A stretch of 64,000 nt of DNA from Tubulanus polymorphus (lineage: Eukaryota; Nemertea; Palaeonemertea; Tubulaniformes; Tubulanidae). Each line of letters opens with the position of its first letter. Position 1 is the stretch's first letter. Location of the stretch: the NCBI RefSeq assembly GCF_964204645.1, contig NC_134031.1:18659307-18723306 (forward strand), given 5' to 3'. Made by a program: the position numbers and the translations under genes. Under the pieces are notes generated by a model. That model was not told where the DNA came from. It made no database searches and saw nothing but the letters and a program-made list of their open reading frames with translations. Below are positions 51,745 to 64,000 of this stretch, piece after piece.

Positions 51745-53038
51745 GATGTGAATGCTCTGAAATCCTCAGTCCTCGTCGTGTTCTCTAAACAGTTATATTA
51801 CATTTACATTTATTCTGTAGTGTGTGATATGTATAATTTCAATGATTGTAAATATATTTATCTATTAGAACAATCATATCTCAATATGAATAACGCGTGT
51901 AGAACTGATTTGTTAAACGCCAGACGTTGTTTTTCCAGCTAGTCAATTATCATATATCTCAACTCGTAGTTTATGTGCATGAATACATTTAATTTCTCTA
52001 AGGTCTCAACGTTTGGTAAGGACGTTTTAGTATAATTTCCCTCATAGAGAAATTTTCCCTTCCCTTGCGGTCCTTGCTCTGCTTTAGGATTACGCATCAT
52101 TTTAGGGACCTCATCCTCACCACCTCGCTCCTCTTGAGTTACTTTTTTAATCGTTTACGCTCCTGATAATTTTCCATTCAGTGCCACTTGTTTAAAATTC
52201 CTCTCGAAAAATCTCTACTAGTTGCATCCTCGCTTGCCAGGGTTTAGTTGCAACCAATCCCTGGTAAGTGAGGATGTGCTAGTGGACGTCATCAATCACG
52301 TGTGAGAACCAAGAGGAATTCTCTATATTTTGTTTAGCAATTGTTTTATTTTTTATAAATACGTATAAAATATATGTTCAATAGATAATTAATAATTATA
52401 ACAAATAATAACAACGTTTTTTTCTCATCTACTCATTTTCTTCGTCGCGTCTAAATTTCAATATTTGTGGCTTTTCTATTGAAACATTTAGTAGAAATAA
52501 TTAAAAATTCGAAAAATCTAAGCTTTTCCTAACGTTGCCGGTATGTTTATTTCGATAAGTAGCAATTGCCTTAACCGTTAAGCTTCACCATGCTGCTCCA
52601 CAGTTCTGGGTTTCATCTTTCTCCGGATCCAGTTTCACAGTTGTTTGGGTCGCCATGCTGCTCCACAGTTCTGGGTTTCATCTTTCTCCGGATCCAGTTT
52701 CACAGTTGTGTGGGTCGCCATGCTGCTCCACAGTTCTGGGTTTCATCTTTCTCCGGATCCAGTTTCACAGTTGTGTGGGTCGCCATGCTGCTCCACAGTT
52801 CTGGGTTTCATCTTTCTCCGGATCCAGTTCCACGAGTCTGCAATCATCACAAACTCATTCAACTCTGCATTCCAATCCTGTACTGTGGAGCTGGATCCTG
52901 CGGACAGTTGAGCCATGCAGGTTTTATAGACTGGGCGTGAAAATAGATACACCACAAGGAAACGCTTTTCACTTCGCAGTAGAGCAAAGCTGACGTCATA
53001 AGTCCAGCAGCGAGATCATGATTTGACTCTCGGAGATT
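51745..53038. other. Spacer between the cassette and the DCX-EMAP gene
   Basis: It carries the astacin promoter side and the DCX-EMAP 3' UTR. No gene was found. It contains a small hairpin near 52229-52280 (CCTCGCTTGCCAGGGTTTAG, then an imperfect mirror) and the 65-bp tandem repeat at 52588-52835. The open frames of 88-116 codons over the repeat are products of its periodicity. Confidence 0.6.
52588..52835 (+). repeat. 65-bp tandem repeat, about 3.8 units
   Basis: Units start at 52588, 52653, 52718 and 52783. Each contains CATGCTGCTCCACAGTTCTG, TTTCATCTTTCTCCGG and ATCCAGTTTCACAGTTGTGT. The last part is the reverse complement of the core of the 21081-22370 minisatellite. Units differ at only one or two bases. 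Confidence 0.9.
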
Positions 53039-56000
53039 TTAGGAACGTTTCGTCTCAATCAGCGCCCATTGCATAATGGCGTCATCCATACCTCCGGTAG
53101 AAATCAGAAAACTGTCATCAAACATGAATCGAACTGTAGTTATATGATTCGTGTACGCTTTCACTTCAGTATAGTCCGCCTATAGAAACAAATACAACTG
53201 ATCGAAATGAATAGATAATCATATATAGATATTATGATATATATAATGATATATATGATAATTATACTATAAATAAATATATAATTCACATTTTATTTTC
53301 ACATTAAATAGAATTGTCATCTACAGCCCGGTCCTTACCCTATGAGTTGAACAGGGGTATTTGTAAAGTCGTATTCGTCCCCTATTTTCTCCTACAGCTA
53401 AAATATCCCTGAAGTTCGATCGACTGACACAATTGATGTCATCTCCTTTATCGAGGTTCGACCAAGCACCTATAAAAACAATCAGCAAACGAAAAACAAT
53501 TAGTAGAATTACCCGTACATTCCGACGCGGACGATAGATCATAAGTTTAGAAAACCTCTACGTATAAGTTTTGAAAAGATTAAAAGCGAATTTTATTCAT
53601 CAAGAATAAAAATCAAAAGTCACTTTCGATCTCTCACTATAGATCATCGTCAGGTGTGATTTGACGGTGTGACCCAAACCTGACGATGACCTCTAGTAGA
53701 GAGTTCGAAACGTCGTGTATTTTATTTTTGATTTTTAGTTTTTTAAATAAAATTCGCTTTTAATCTTTTAAATTCTGTATATAGTGGGTTTAAACTTATT
53801 ATTAATTCTCCACGTCAGACTATATAGACTAATTGAATAATTTAGTATACGATCATATCCCATTGCATCGAACATTCAGGACCCAGTTAAGATTAGTTCA
53901 TTTCTGAATATTCAACACTGTCGTCAAATCTTAACGGAAAACCATGGAACTACTTCCATCCTGGTCATGAAGTCAGCTCGACTTATACGAACCTAAAGTA
54001 CAGAAACCCAGAGTACAGGTTTGCGTAAACCAATCAGTATCACAGAACTTTGTGGAATTCTTTTCCCTTTGCATCATATCCGCGTTCCCTAGAAAACCAT
54101 AGCAAGAAAATTGGTTTTACTCTTCTTCAGAACGATGAGACAGGAAAAATATAAAAAGTCTTCAAAATTAGATTTCAATTTCCCTCACAAAATATGTAGC
54201 AGCATAAAAATCTAAATCATTGATAAACTCATAAACGATGAATCAACTTTTGAAAATAAATGTTTCTTTGATATTTACTTACAATATTTAAGGTCGTAAT
54301 CACCAGACATCGACTGTAGGTAGTGACCATCGCTTGACCAATCAATTTGCGTCAAAAAGTTGCGATGCCCCTGCAAAAAAACAAACATCTGCGTATTTCT
54401 AAACCATTCTCAGTCACAAGAACAAAAATTATGTCCGCCCCAAATTAAAACCATTTCAATACTTTTTAAACGCTTAAGTTTATTTTCGAATATCGTAAAA
54501 ATACTGAATGAGGTATCTGCTCAATGAGATGTTTCGAACTCCATTTTTTCTTACTCGGCGATTTTGTTTATACAATCGTTACAACACAGAGAGTTTCATC
54601 AATGGCTATCGGAAAACCTAATTTATTTCATCATTCGATAGATCTTTAATCATACGATTTCATTCTGTTTCTTCGATAGATTTCTTGTAATTTACCTTAA
54701 CATCTAGAATTCATCATACACTAGCAGTGAAAGCTCGAACTTCAAATAAATCTAATCAACCTTTAAAGTACTGTTTGCTTTTTAAATTTTCTGATTCGAC
54801 ACGCGGCTCCTACACAGCAGCAGTAATTTACCTGTAATTTGCCAGTTTGTACTCGTCTGATGCACTGACCGTCGTCCAATATCGTGAATATATAGATATC
54901 CGTATCATGTGACCCGACTGCCAAATAATTGCCGGCCGGCGAAAACGAGACTACCCCCAGCTGTAACTCGCGCTCATTGGTTACTTGTAACGAGGCTATA
55001 TGCTGACCGTTGGTCGCGTCCAGTAGAACCAGACGTCCGGCTGTGGTTCCTACCGCTATCAACTGACCATTAGAATCTATCGCTACTGATAAACAAGGTC
55101 TCTATAACGAAATAAAAAGAAAAGAATCTATGATAGGAAAACATCGTACTATATTTTTCGATGAAGCGGGTGGATAAGGCGTGGATGTTGTTGCAATCAG
55201 TGACAAGCGGCTTTGAGTTTGTGAAACAGAATCTAATTATTGAATTAACTGAAAACCCGAATTAAGCATTAATAATCAGCTAATTCAAATCAAAAATTAA
55301 CCCCATTTGTTAAACTGGTAGCTTACAGTGTACACTTCAAAGGCCGTGGTTCCGTCGTGAGGTTAAAAATCGAATATGGTAACTCTCGGGAAACTAACAT
55401 CCGAACGTCATTTGTTTGTTTGGCTTTACGTTCAGATCTTGGTTTTCCCAAGACGTCATAAAAGCATTCGGATAGTTTTCACTTAGAAAAATCTACGATA
55501 AACGACTTACATCTACAGTTGTACGCCAGATAATCTTATGATTCAGTGTCGACCACTTGATGACTTGCATATCGTAACCGGCCGTATAGAAACAGTGTTC
55601 GGCTGGGTGAGTTGTCTGAGCCCATAGCTCGTCGTAATGTCCCTAAAGAAATAGTTTCAAAAAATATTTCAACTGCAACTAAAGACGTATAGAGAATCTC
55701 GCACATTATAACGAGAAGGATTAAGTCCGAAAACTTTTTTATTTAAGCTAATAACTTGTTGATTCGACATATCGCCTATAACCTTATAGCGATCTTCACG
55801 AATACTAAAGATAACTATAAAAACTAATGACGTGAAGTGAAAATCTTTGGTGATTCCATAAAAGCTGCTCAAGTCATCATAGTCATTATAGTGAATACCT
55901 TTGACTTCAAAAAGGATATATCATTTTCATTGATAATTTTACCTGAATAACGGTGTTGAATTTCTCCTGTAACGAACCCTCTAGTACACAATTTCTAGTC

Positions 56001-59000
56001 GTACCGATATACAGCAAACCGTCGGTACCTTCATAATTAGCACCGACTATAGTTCGTGGATATCCGTAACTATCCGGAATCTATCATTAAAAATACAAAA
56101 ACAAAGACTTAATCAATGATCTTTTGAAAATGATTTTTCCTACGTATTCTTTCATTTTGTTAAATATCAATATGTACATGTAATTCATGAAAATTTCAAC
56201 AAATATCATCGAATTCCCTATTCACCATATGGGTGTTCTATATATAGATATAACATTTTTAAGAACGAATTAGTATTATTATTAGTTACCATGCGTTCTT
56301 TGACAATTTTGTATTGATTGACGCTGTCCCAGGCTCGAATCTCGTTCCCTCCTCCCGAGAGGAGAGTGCCATCGGGTAACATAGTCAGAACTAGCACCGT
56401 TTTCTATACGAAAAAAAAAAATTATTAAACACTTTTATGAAATAAATAATAATTTTTCCATTTATTCAGTTCGCATTTTTGTATATTATCTCCTAGGAAA
56501 TAATTTCCCTCGGTCGTCGACTGCACAAAACAGTTTCAAACTCTCAGTCTCCAGAACTTAATTCATTCCGAGCCTTCTCGGGAACCGTCAAACCGAGTAA
56601 GATACCACGACGACCATGATTGGGTTCGGACCTCAGATTTTATCTGAATTTCGTACAATTACCTGATGGGCGTGTTTGAGGTCGTAAGACAACATGTTAT
56701 CCTTTATAAACGCGTCCATTGGATCTTTATTCCAGATGATAATGCTGCCGGTTGAATCTCCAGTGATGACGTCACCGTTTGATGAAAACGTTAACGATGT
56801 TATAAATTTCGGCACTTCGTCCTGAAAACACAGTATCACACGGGTTTAAAGGACCTAGTTAGGGTTTCTCTCGTTTATTGAATAATCGCATTGTGCCTAT
56901 CCATATCGAAAGTAATTTGCAGGGTCGTATTGTGATATGATACATTCACGTAAATGTACCAGTCAAATCAGGTTCGAAACACCGACAATAGATTTTTATT
57001 TATGATTTCAAAGCTTTGCATATCAATGATGCTGCAAGGCAGAAAACCCGTTATCGCTGCGTTGCAGCTATATTTCGAATTCTAAAAATTCAATTCATTC
57101 TAAATAAATCTATGAAGTTGGATAGAAGTGTCTAGCCAAACCATCAGGGGAGTTACCGAAAAGTTGGTCAAAGTTAACTAATGGATGAATTGCTAATGTG
57201 TCGAAATGGTTGACCCTGACCACCTTTTAGCAACTAACCCCTGGTTAACAGATTTTCGTTGTTAAATCTTCATATTGTGAATCTTTTTATAAAAGGAACT
57301 CGTTCAACCTAGAATATCCCAAGACACAACTCACGTCGAAAATTCCGCTCTTTTTATCGCGTAGAATTCTGCCGGACTGATCGACACCGCGGTCCGATTC
57401 CCAAAATACTTTCCAGAATGAGATGTGTTGTTTACCGTACGTGACAATGATCGTATCGTCGTGAGGGTGAAATACAGCTCCGGTCACTGCCGAACTTGAC
57501 GTCTACAAAAAAAAAAAACGACAACAGAATTGACTTCGCGTCGTAGAACAAATCATGGATCAATTGAAATACGGAATTCTACACCAGCATCCAGAATCCA
57601 TAATCCAGAATCCAGTTCCGCAGTTATGAGTAAGAAAAGTTGAAATCAGTTTGAGCTGAATACAATACCGTTGTTTTAGCGACCAGTCTCTCCGCCTCCC
57701 AATCCCATAACGTCAGCACATGTTTATTACTCATATCTAACGCTAACAGATAATCACCATCCATCTGAAATATTCAATAGATAAATCTGTAATACTCAAT
57801 ATATAAAAACTTAGAATATTTTGTACAACCATGACTGTACCCACAAATCCCAGTATGACATTATCAAATCGATTGATTCATCTAAACGCCTACTCGATGT
57901 TATTTTTATGGAGGCCGCCATATTGATTTGGGAATTGGGATATATATCTGTACGGTTAATGTAAGGAAAGCATGTAATTGTACCTCGTGACTGAATCCTA
58001 CAGATCCAACTCCCTTCATAAAGACTCCTTCTCCAATTACATTAAATGTCTGTAAAGTTCTGTAATCCCAAATTCTCACATGCGCCTATAACACATACAT
58101 AGAATAATATAGAATTATGAAAGGTTTATTCAAAAAACGTATATTGAAGCCCTCATTTGAATTTTTGAATTCTACGAATGGCGGTTATATCGGTTATTGT
58201 TTTACTCACTCGGTTCCCGGATGTTTTACCAGCTGACTGACCGGTTGCTACGTACGGCTGCGTGTCATGGATAGAAATACTAAAAATCAACAAACAAGAA
58301 TTGACATTTTAACTCCAGCGCCTAGTTCTCCTCCGTCGTTATAGATCTGTCTTAAAATTACTAAACTGTTCGGTGTAGGATGTATATAAACTGTGAGACT
58401 GATTCGACAGATCGTTTCATGGCGGTTTCTATTAGACAAATACGACTGTCTATAACTCAATTTTGAAGAAATATCAAAATAGTGGTGACATTTCTAGCAA
58501 CGTCATTCCTTTCATAGTTTTTCTTCACAACTGAGGGATTTTCTTCAATTCAGCTCTCTTTATCTTGGTTACAAAATAGGCAGATTTCTATTCAAAAATT
58601 CATCGATTTGCTAAAAGTTTCTTGGAATATTTGAATACATTTGATCAGAGGTAAAATATTCTTACCAGAGAATCTCCTCGTTGTGTTCGGCGTAGTGTCT
58701 CTGTCTGTCCCGTTTTTTATCGTACACAACAGTAATGGCGGAAACTGTGTAAATCAATTCACCAGTTGGAAGCACGTGTAGATTATTGCGAGCATCTTTA
58801 CCTCGATACCCGTATCTTCAGACCGGTTAAAGGAAATATCTGAATCCAGTGTGGCCCAAAAGTTCGTCGACGATAACCACCAGATAAATATCGCTGTAAA
58901 AATTTGCCGTTTTAACTAAGTCATGGTGCTCCCTATAGACTGGTTAACTCTTAACCAACTTTTGAGTAATTGACCCCTGAGTCTTACTTCATGAATATGC

Positions 59001-62000
59001 AAATTTCCGCATCTGTCATTGGTTGTAAATTTTGAAAAGGATACACCCAATCGAGACTTAGCATTCGATCCGGTCGCATTCCGTCGTCGTTACCGTCAGG
59101 TATAGTCGGGGCATAGAATTCTGAAGATGAAAACAAATTTTCAAAAACTCACTTATTTCCTTTCGTATTTTGTAACACGAAAGACGCAAATGGTATAAAT
59201 GCACTAGCTATCCCGGTTATTGTTTTGATTGTAATACCCAGTCGCAGAAACCGATCCCCAGTTACTGACTAAAGCATTTACTGCTAAGAGTTTAATAGCC
59301 CAAAAGAAGCGCATTATACGACCACGACCATGTTTAGATATGTACATATATACCTGTCACCGATAAACATAATGTATTGTTAAAATACACGAAAAGAAAT
59401 ATTTCTCGCAATGACTTCAAATTCCTAGAAATTTTTATTCCAAAAACTGCCGCTGCACACACAAACACCTATTCTAAAAGACCTTGACTTAAAGATACGA
59501 AGTGTCCATTTTATCGTCTCCTAGATTTGAGAAATCTCAAGAACATAAGTAGTTAGTATATTCTAGGTTTCTAAAATTTAATCGCCATTTCGCTATGAGT
59601 TCTGGGTTGACTCTGATTCTATTCAAATTTTAAGATTCGAATCATGACCGACATCTAAGGCCCTTTTCGATTGTGCTCTTCCGTAAGATGTATTATCTAT
59701 ACTTTCTCGTTCGATTGCCGAATTTCTCCCACATTTTCCGTCTCTGCACGAATCGTCTAAAAATTTACAATTTAACAACTATTTGTAATTTTAATGTCGA
59801 ACTCATTGTGGGAATCTACGTAAATTTTTTGTTTCATCGCGGATCTTGTGATCTTACCGATTCATTTTAAATAATCATAATAGTTAGAAGAATATTCCAT
59901 CTTCCGGAAGACGACAATCGAAAAGTACCTTGGATATGCTACGACTAGGTCTGAACTTGAGACATAAGGCAAGAATCCACATTCATGTGATGGCTTCTAG
60001 GGACAACTGATAAATTGGACACTTTTTGAGTAAAGCTTATGAAACCTTCGTGTACAATTTCGAATGATATATTATGACTAGGCGGTAAATGATGTATACT
60101 ACACGCACGGCGTCCTTTACAGAATCGATGCTCAGCCCTCCACTCAGGAGCTAATATCAAACAGAGAAGAAAAAAACAACAACATCATAAACAAAACAGA
60201 AAAAAAACACACGTAAATACAATCCCGTTATTGATGAATTATTCACAATCGGGTAGAGGTGAAGCTTTTTATAAGAAAGCGGAGGGGGTTGGGGGATAGA
60301 GGGAGGGGAGTGGGGAGTAATAGAATATTAACGTTCGTATCGAAGGAGGCAAGTCGATATTGTAACAATGTCGCGTGCCAAATATTCGAAACGCAGCTAG
60401 AAAATTCATATCTTAGGAAAAATTTTTTTTCAGGCGCTACGAAATAGCTAGACGTACTCGCGTGCAGTAGCTTCAATCGGTGAATAATGTCTGTTTCGAT
60501 AGGAAAATACTCGTCGCAACCAGAATCATAATTGAAAATCGTTTTGCACTCGGTAAAGTCGTAAAAGCCGTAATTAGGGGGTTTTCGATGAAGGTTTTAT
60601 TCGTGCGCGACTCGTGTTAAAAACGATTTACGATATAACTGTAAGGTTGGGGATAATTTGCAATAATATCACGCTAGGAAGCTAGGTAATCAATTTGAAC
60701 ATTTCTCTTGTGAAGGGTTTTTGAAAATAATGCAGAAAAAGGGAATAAGCAATTTCTATGATAATTTTCATCGATGATAATTTTACGACAGAGAATGTGT
60801 AATTATGAAGCGAAAATGGTAAACATAAAACCGACAATTAGAATAAAAAATAGTCGTATCCGAAACGTTGATTAAAATATCGGCCCATGAAAAAATTCGG
60901 AACCTCTTTTTCTTTCTCATCGTGGGATTTTATATCATCGTTTCAGCACGGATTCAGAGTGTTACAGCACGGATTCACAGTGTTATAGCACGGATTCAGG
61001 GTGTTTCATCAAAGGTTACTTAAAAGGTTTTTAAAAATGTACGGTGCAGAAAAAAAGAATGAAAGTTTTTACCTCGTCTTTGTCCGTGTATGTCGACTCT
61101 AGCTACATTAAACCGTCTGTCATCACCAGCTTTGTTTGTCGTCGCGGGGGGTTGATTATACTGGTCTCCCTTGTATCGTCTGTTATCGATATGAAGCGGT
61201 TGTCGCGATGGTAGACGATGCGCCCCCTGGCGGGGAGTTTCTATAGGTAAACGTTGTGGATTATTGGCTGGATGGTACGGGTTGTGTTGGTGGTGTGGAA
61301 GTGGAGGGGGTGGAGGTCCGGTGGATGGTGGATGTGGACCTTGTGGAGCTTGTCGGTCGTGATTCAGCGGATATCTATCGGGGTTAGGTGAATGTTGTCT
61401 ATAAGGGGGTGGTTCCTGGTTTTGTGTTTGAAGAGGTGGTGGCTGGTAGGTTCTAGCTGGTTCGTGATGGTTATTATATGGTGGAGTATGAACCCGCTGC
61501 TGCTGCTGCTGCTGCTGTTGCTGTGGTGCTGGTGCTGGTGGCTGTTGTACTACTGGTGGCGGTTGCTGCTGTTTTGGTGGTGGTGTCGGGTCATCACCTT
61601 CAACGAAAAGTTGAAAATTAGTTTTTAATCCGTGGACCGTGAAATAGCACGTGAAAGTAGGAATCGCTAATACTCATTATACACCGATGCCGAACGTATT
61701 GATAACAATACGTCATATTGGCCGTGAACAGTAACGTTTTACTACGTATCCATACGCATTTGACGGCCAATCGGCGGCGTGCAGTAACAACGTCATGTTC
61801 CTTACTAGTACACAGTGTTGTGAGCTCTACGGAAATCAGTAAATTACGTGCCACGTCAGTTCACCCGTAAATGTTACGGCCCAATCATTGGCTTACCAGT
61901 CCAGGCTGGTTGGAAGATTATTTGAATGAACCGGAACTGACTTGGTCTCTGGACCCCAGATTAGGGTTGATTTGATTCTGGACAGAATCAAACCATAACC

Positions 62001-64000
62001 ACATTTCAATGGTCCAAACAGAGTGAGTGAGTGTTGAGAAATGTGTCAAAGTTTCTATTAGAATGTATCAAACTTACGCGGAGCCGCCACGACTGCGTCA
62101 GTCCTAGTCATCGGCTTCTTAATGCCTTTATCGGAATGACGCGGTTTTTGTTGTTGTTGTTGAGTTTGTGAAGATCGTTCGGAATCGTTTATATCGTCGA
62201 AATCCTCGTCGTCGTCGCGTCTGTGCGGTTTGCGAGGTGTGTCCGGCTCGTCGTCCGAATCGCCACGGTTCTTCGCCTCGAACGGTCTCTCCTCATTCCC
62301 GCACGCGATGAACGCGTCGTGATCCCGAAATTCACGGAATAACTGAGAATAGCCTTGTACCTGAAAACGTTATCGACAAGAGAATCTAGACCCACTTTTT
62401 AAATTTAGAATAAAATTAAAATAGATTTAAAAACGAAATTCATTCATCAAGAATTGAAATCAAAAGTTTCGAACTCATTCGGGGGTTGACTCTGAAAGGA
62501 ATCTGCCAAGGAATGCACCCTGGTATAATCTCATGAGGTTCGAAGTTGAGATGAAAATCACATAGTTATGATTATAAGTACCCGGTTTCACAGTTTGTGA
62601 GCTTAGATTTTTACTCAGAGTTAACTCATTGAAAATTAACTAATTCAACTATGAGTTGATGCTGCAACTCGCGACTGTGGAACTGGATCCAGAATATTAT
62701 CAGCGTCACAAGCGACACAGTTCAATCAGAAACGTAGATAATAAAACCACTTTCAGAATGCTATACTCGGGGATTATTGAATTAACTGTCATTTCAGGCT
62801 TTTTTTAATGAATATCTGTCCTACCGCAAACAGTCATCGATTCATCGATATTTCAATTTTCTAAATCTATAACCTATTCAGCCGTTAATCGGCGAGTTGC
62901 AACTCATCAAATAATTGGAAAAAAATTGCTTTCCCTGACAGAGCTTTCAGTGGAGCTCCTGTCACACGCGTATCTCAGTGATACGTGTGTTCATTATATC
63001 GACTTGTCACCAGCAAATAGAATTCATTACCAGACGTCAACCGAATATAGAAATTATGTATTTTTATCTTGATGAATGATGATGATTCATTCAATATTCG
63101 CGCAGTATAGTCGACGACGGGTTTATTTTCATTTCGTGATTTTGCTATTTTCATATTTCAGACAAATAATCCGAAATCACAATTTTCCGTCAGTGCCCGG
63201 CGAATCAGAGGTTGTTTCATAATACAAATGTTTTGATGGAGATGCGGACCGGTTGCTCGAAAGGTTTTTTGAGGTGGCTTTGAGTTTTAATTGTTTATCG
63301 TATCGTATCGTTTTCGCAGTTGTCGATGAAAGCCATTTGACCCATGATTTGACTCCGGCCTCAATATTTCACTCTTTATTGCCAGGTGTAATAAATCTAC
63401 TTTTTTCTATTTTAGATATAAGAACTCGAACGAAACAAAAATAGGTGAATCAAAAATTGAATTTTGTGCCAACTGTCAGATACTTTTTGAAAATGACAAA
63501 CCTTATTGTTATTAGTTTTATTGAATTTCATATGAATAACTTACCTTTTTAAATGGAGGTCGTGCCGTATAGATTCGAGACACTGGCGGATATTCCAATT
63601 TGAGCATGTTCGTAAAGTCTTTCAGTAAATCCTCGAAACTCTGCGCAGTTTGCGGGTTCAATATCACCTTCTCCCGACTGTCTCTGTGCGTGTTACTGAT
63701 AATGGTGAATATGCGCGGTTTAAGGGTTAATGGCGTGTGAGACCCGCGGATGTGTTCGGGCGGGAGAACCGGGCTTGGACGCAGCAAAGCTTGCGGTTCG
63801 CCGCGTCTGAATTTACTCGCGGACGGACGCTTATTCTGCCAGAAATTCTCACGCGAATATCCGTACACGACTTTCGTATTGAGCTCCTTCACGCTGGACA
63901 CGACGTAGGAACGGCCGCCCTGAAACTCGCTGACATCTCGGATCTCGCGTCCGTCCGGTATTCCGAACACGTAGCGAACCCCGGTGGTGGTCGAGATTTT
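53039..64000 (-). CDS. DCX-EMAP: DCX-EMAP: doublecortin and EMAP/WD40 microtubule protein (5' end off window)
   Basis: Nineteen in-phase minus-strand exons: 63545-64000 (open at the edge), 62078-62360, 61073-61597, 60046-60150, 59045-59120, 58666-58815, 58210-58279, 57984-58085, 57669-57764, 57335-57502, 56663-56821, 56290-56403, 55943-56080, 55511-55642, 54832-55101, 54283-54370, 53993-54088, 53339-53469 and 53039-53179. At least 1099 residues are in view. Order: the end of one doublecortin domain (GREIRDVSEFQGGRSYVVSS), a second across exons 1-2 (TAQSFEDLLKDFTNML, HDAFIACG), a Pro/Gln-rich linker, a HELP-like segment (MLSLDWVYGYRGKDARNNL), and EML-type WD40 repeats ending MDDAIMQW. EML landmarks include IATGQ-like VATGQSAGK, FVITGD-like DVITGDSTGS, and YLAVGSHDTDIYIF. 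Drosophila DCX-EMAP binds microtubules in ciliated mechanosensory neurons. Here the role is inferred from architecture. Confidence 0.9.
53578..53770. mobile_element. Foldback element with hammerhead-like cores
   Basis: Imperfect palindrome of about 190 bases in a DCX-EMAP intron. Outer arms AAAAGCGAATTTTATTCA and TAAATAAAATTCGCTTTT mirror each other. On the plus strand CTGACGA is followed by a stem around CCTCTAGTAGAGAG and then GAAA. On the minus strand CTGACGA is followed by GATCT...AGATC and GAAA. A fragment of the same family (GTTCGAAACTTTTGATTT on the minus strand) is near 62440-62480. Confidence 0.6.
61073..61597 (-). other. Pro/Gln-rich linker exon of DCX-EMAP
   Basis: One 525-base exon (already counted in the gene) encodes about 175 residues dominated by Pro, Gln, His and Asn. 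It includes a run of about six CAG codons and PPPPPLPHH-like runs. It joins the doublecortin part to the HELP/WD40 part and is almost certainly disordered. Confidence 0.8.
62579..62692. mobile_element. TTCCACAGTT-family element
   Basis: Left ACCCGGTTTCACAGTTTGTG, right CGCGACTGTGGAACTGGATCC, with central GTTAACTCATTGAAAATTAA. It lies in the DCX-EMAP intron between 62360 and 63545. Confidence 0.6.

Noticed and set aside
52590-52993. Open frames of 88-116 codons over the 65-bp repeat
   Set aside because: Products of the tandem repeat, with all three frames open in turn.

Overview
This is intron-rich, AT-rich eukaryotic DNA. It carries spliced animal genes with GT-AG introns, AATAAA signals, TATA boxes and many small non-autonomous transposons. 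The gene set points to a bilaterian invertebrate: a doublecortin-EMAP fusion, a secreted astacin next to an aerolysin-like pore-forming protein, and orthologues of ODF2, RPL31, GOLIM4, SLC35F6, SEC62 and GABARAP-family Atg8. A lophotrochozoan such as a mollusc is plausible, but sequence alone does not settle the phylum. Exon boundaries were read by eye from splice sites, reading phase and remembered family sequence.

Layout, left to right. Positions 264-857 (+) hold the last two exons of an ODF2/cenexin gene. 3976-4983 (-) is a complete RPL31. 5884-19555 (+) is a GOLIM4-type Golgi membrane protein with an alternative last exon ending at 16115. 19556-23691 holds its 3' region and a 1.3 kb, 39-bp minisatellite. 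23692-27400 (-) is an SLC35F6 transporter, head to head with SEC62 at 27894-32025 (+) across a 493-bp shared promoter. 35999-37377 (-) and 39242-40628 (-) are two tandem Atg8 genes, GABARAP and GABARAPL2/GATE-16. 41286-51744 (-) is a recent 5.4-kb tandem duplication of a two-gene cassette: a secreted astacin metalloprotease and, downstream, a secreted aerolysin-like pore-forming protein. 53039 to beyond the right edge (-) is a DCX-EMAP gene with doublecortin domains, a Pro/Gln-rich linker, a HELP-like segment and WD40 repeats.

SEC62 (ER translocation), GOLIM4 (Golgi recycling), SLC35F6 (endolysosomal/mitochondrial) and the Atg8 pair all act in membrane traffic, but their neighbourhood looks like ordinary linkage. 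The astacin/pore-former cassette is the most distinctive part. The two genes travel as a unit, both have signal peptides, and aerolysin-family proteins are generally activated by proteolysis, so a functional pairing is a testable inference. In the left copy the astacin has lost its first exon, and a Penelope-like retroelement remnant lies exactly at that breakpoint.

Introns and intergenic DNA hold several families of small inverted-repeat elements, foldbacks with hammerhead-like core motifs, and tandem arrays. One array duplicates the end of a SEC62 exon together with its splice donor. Another is a run of CCAAT-box motifs in a GOLIM4 intron.
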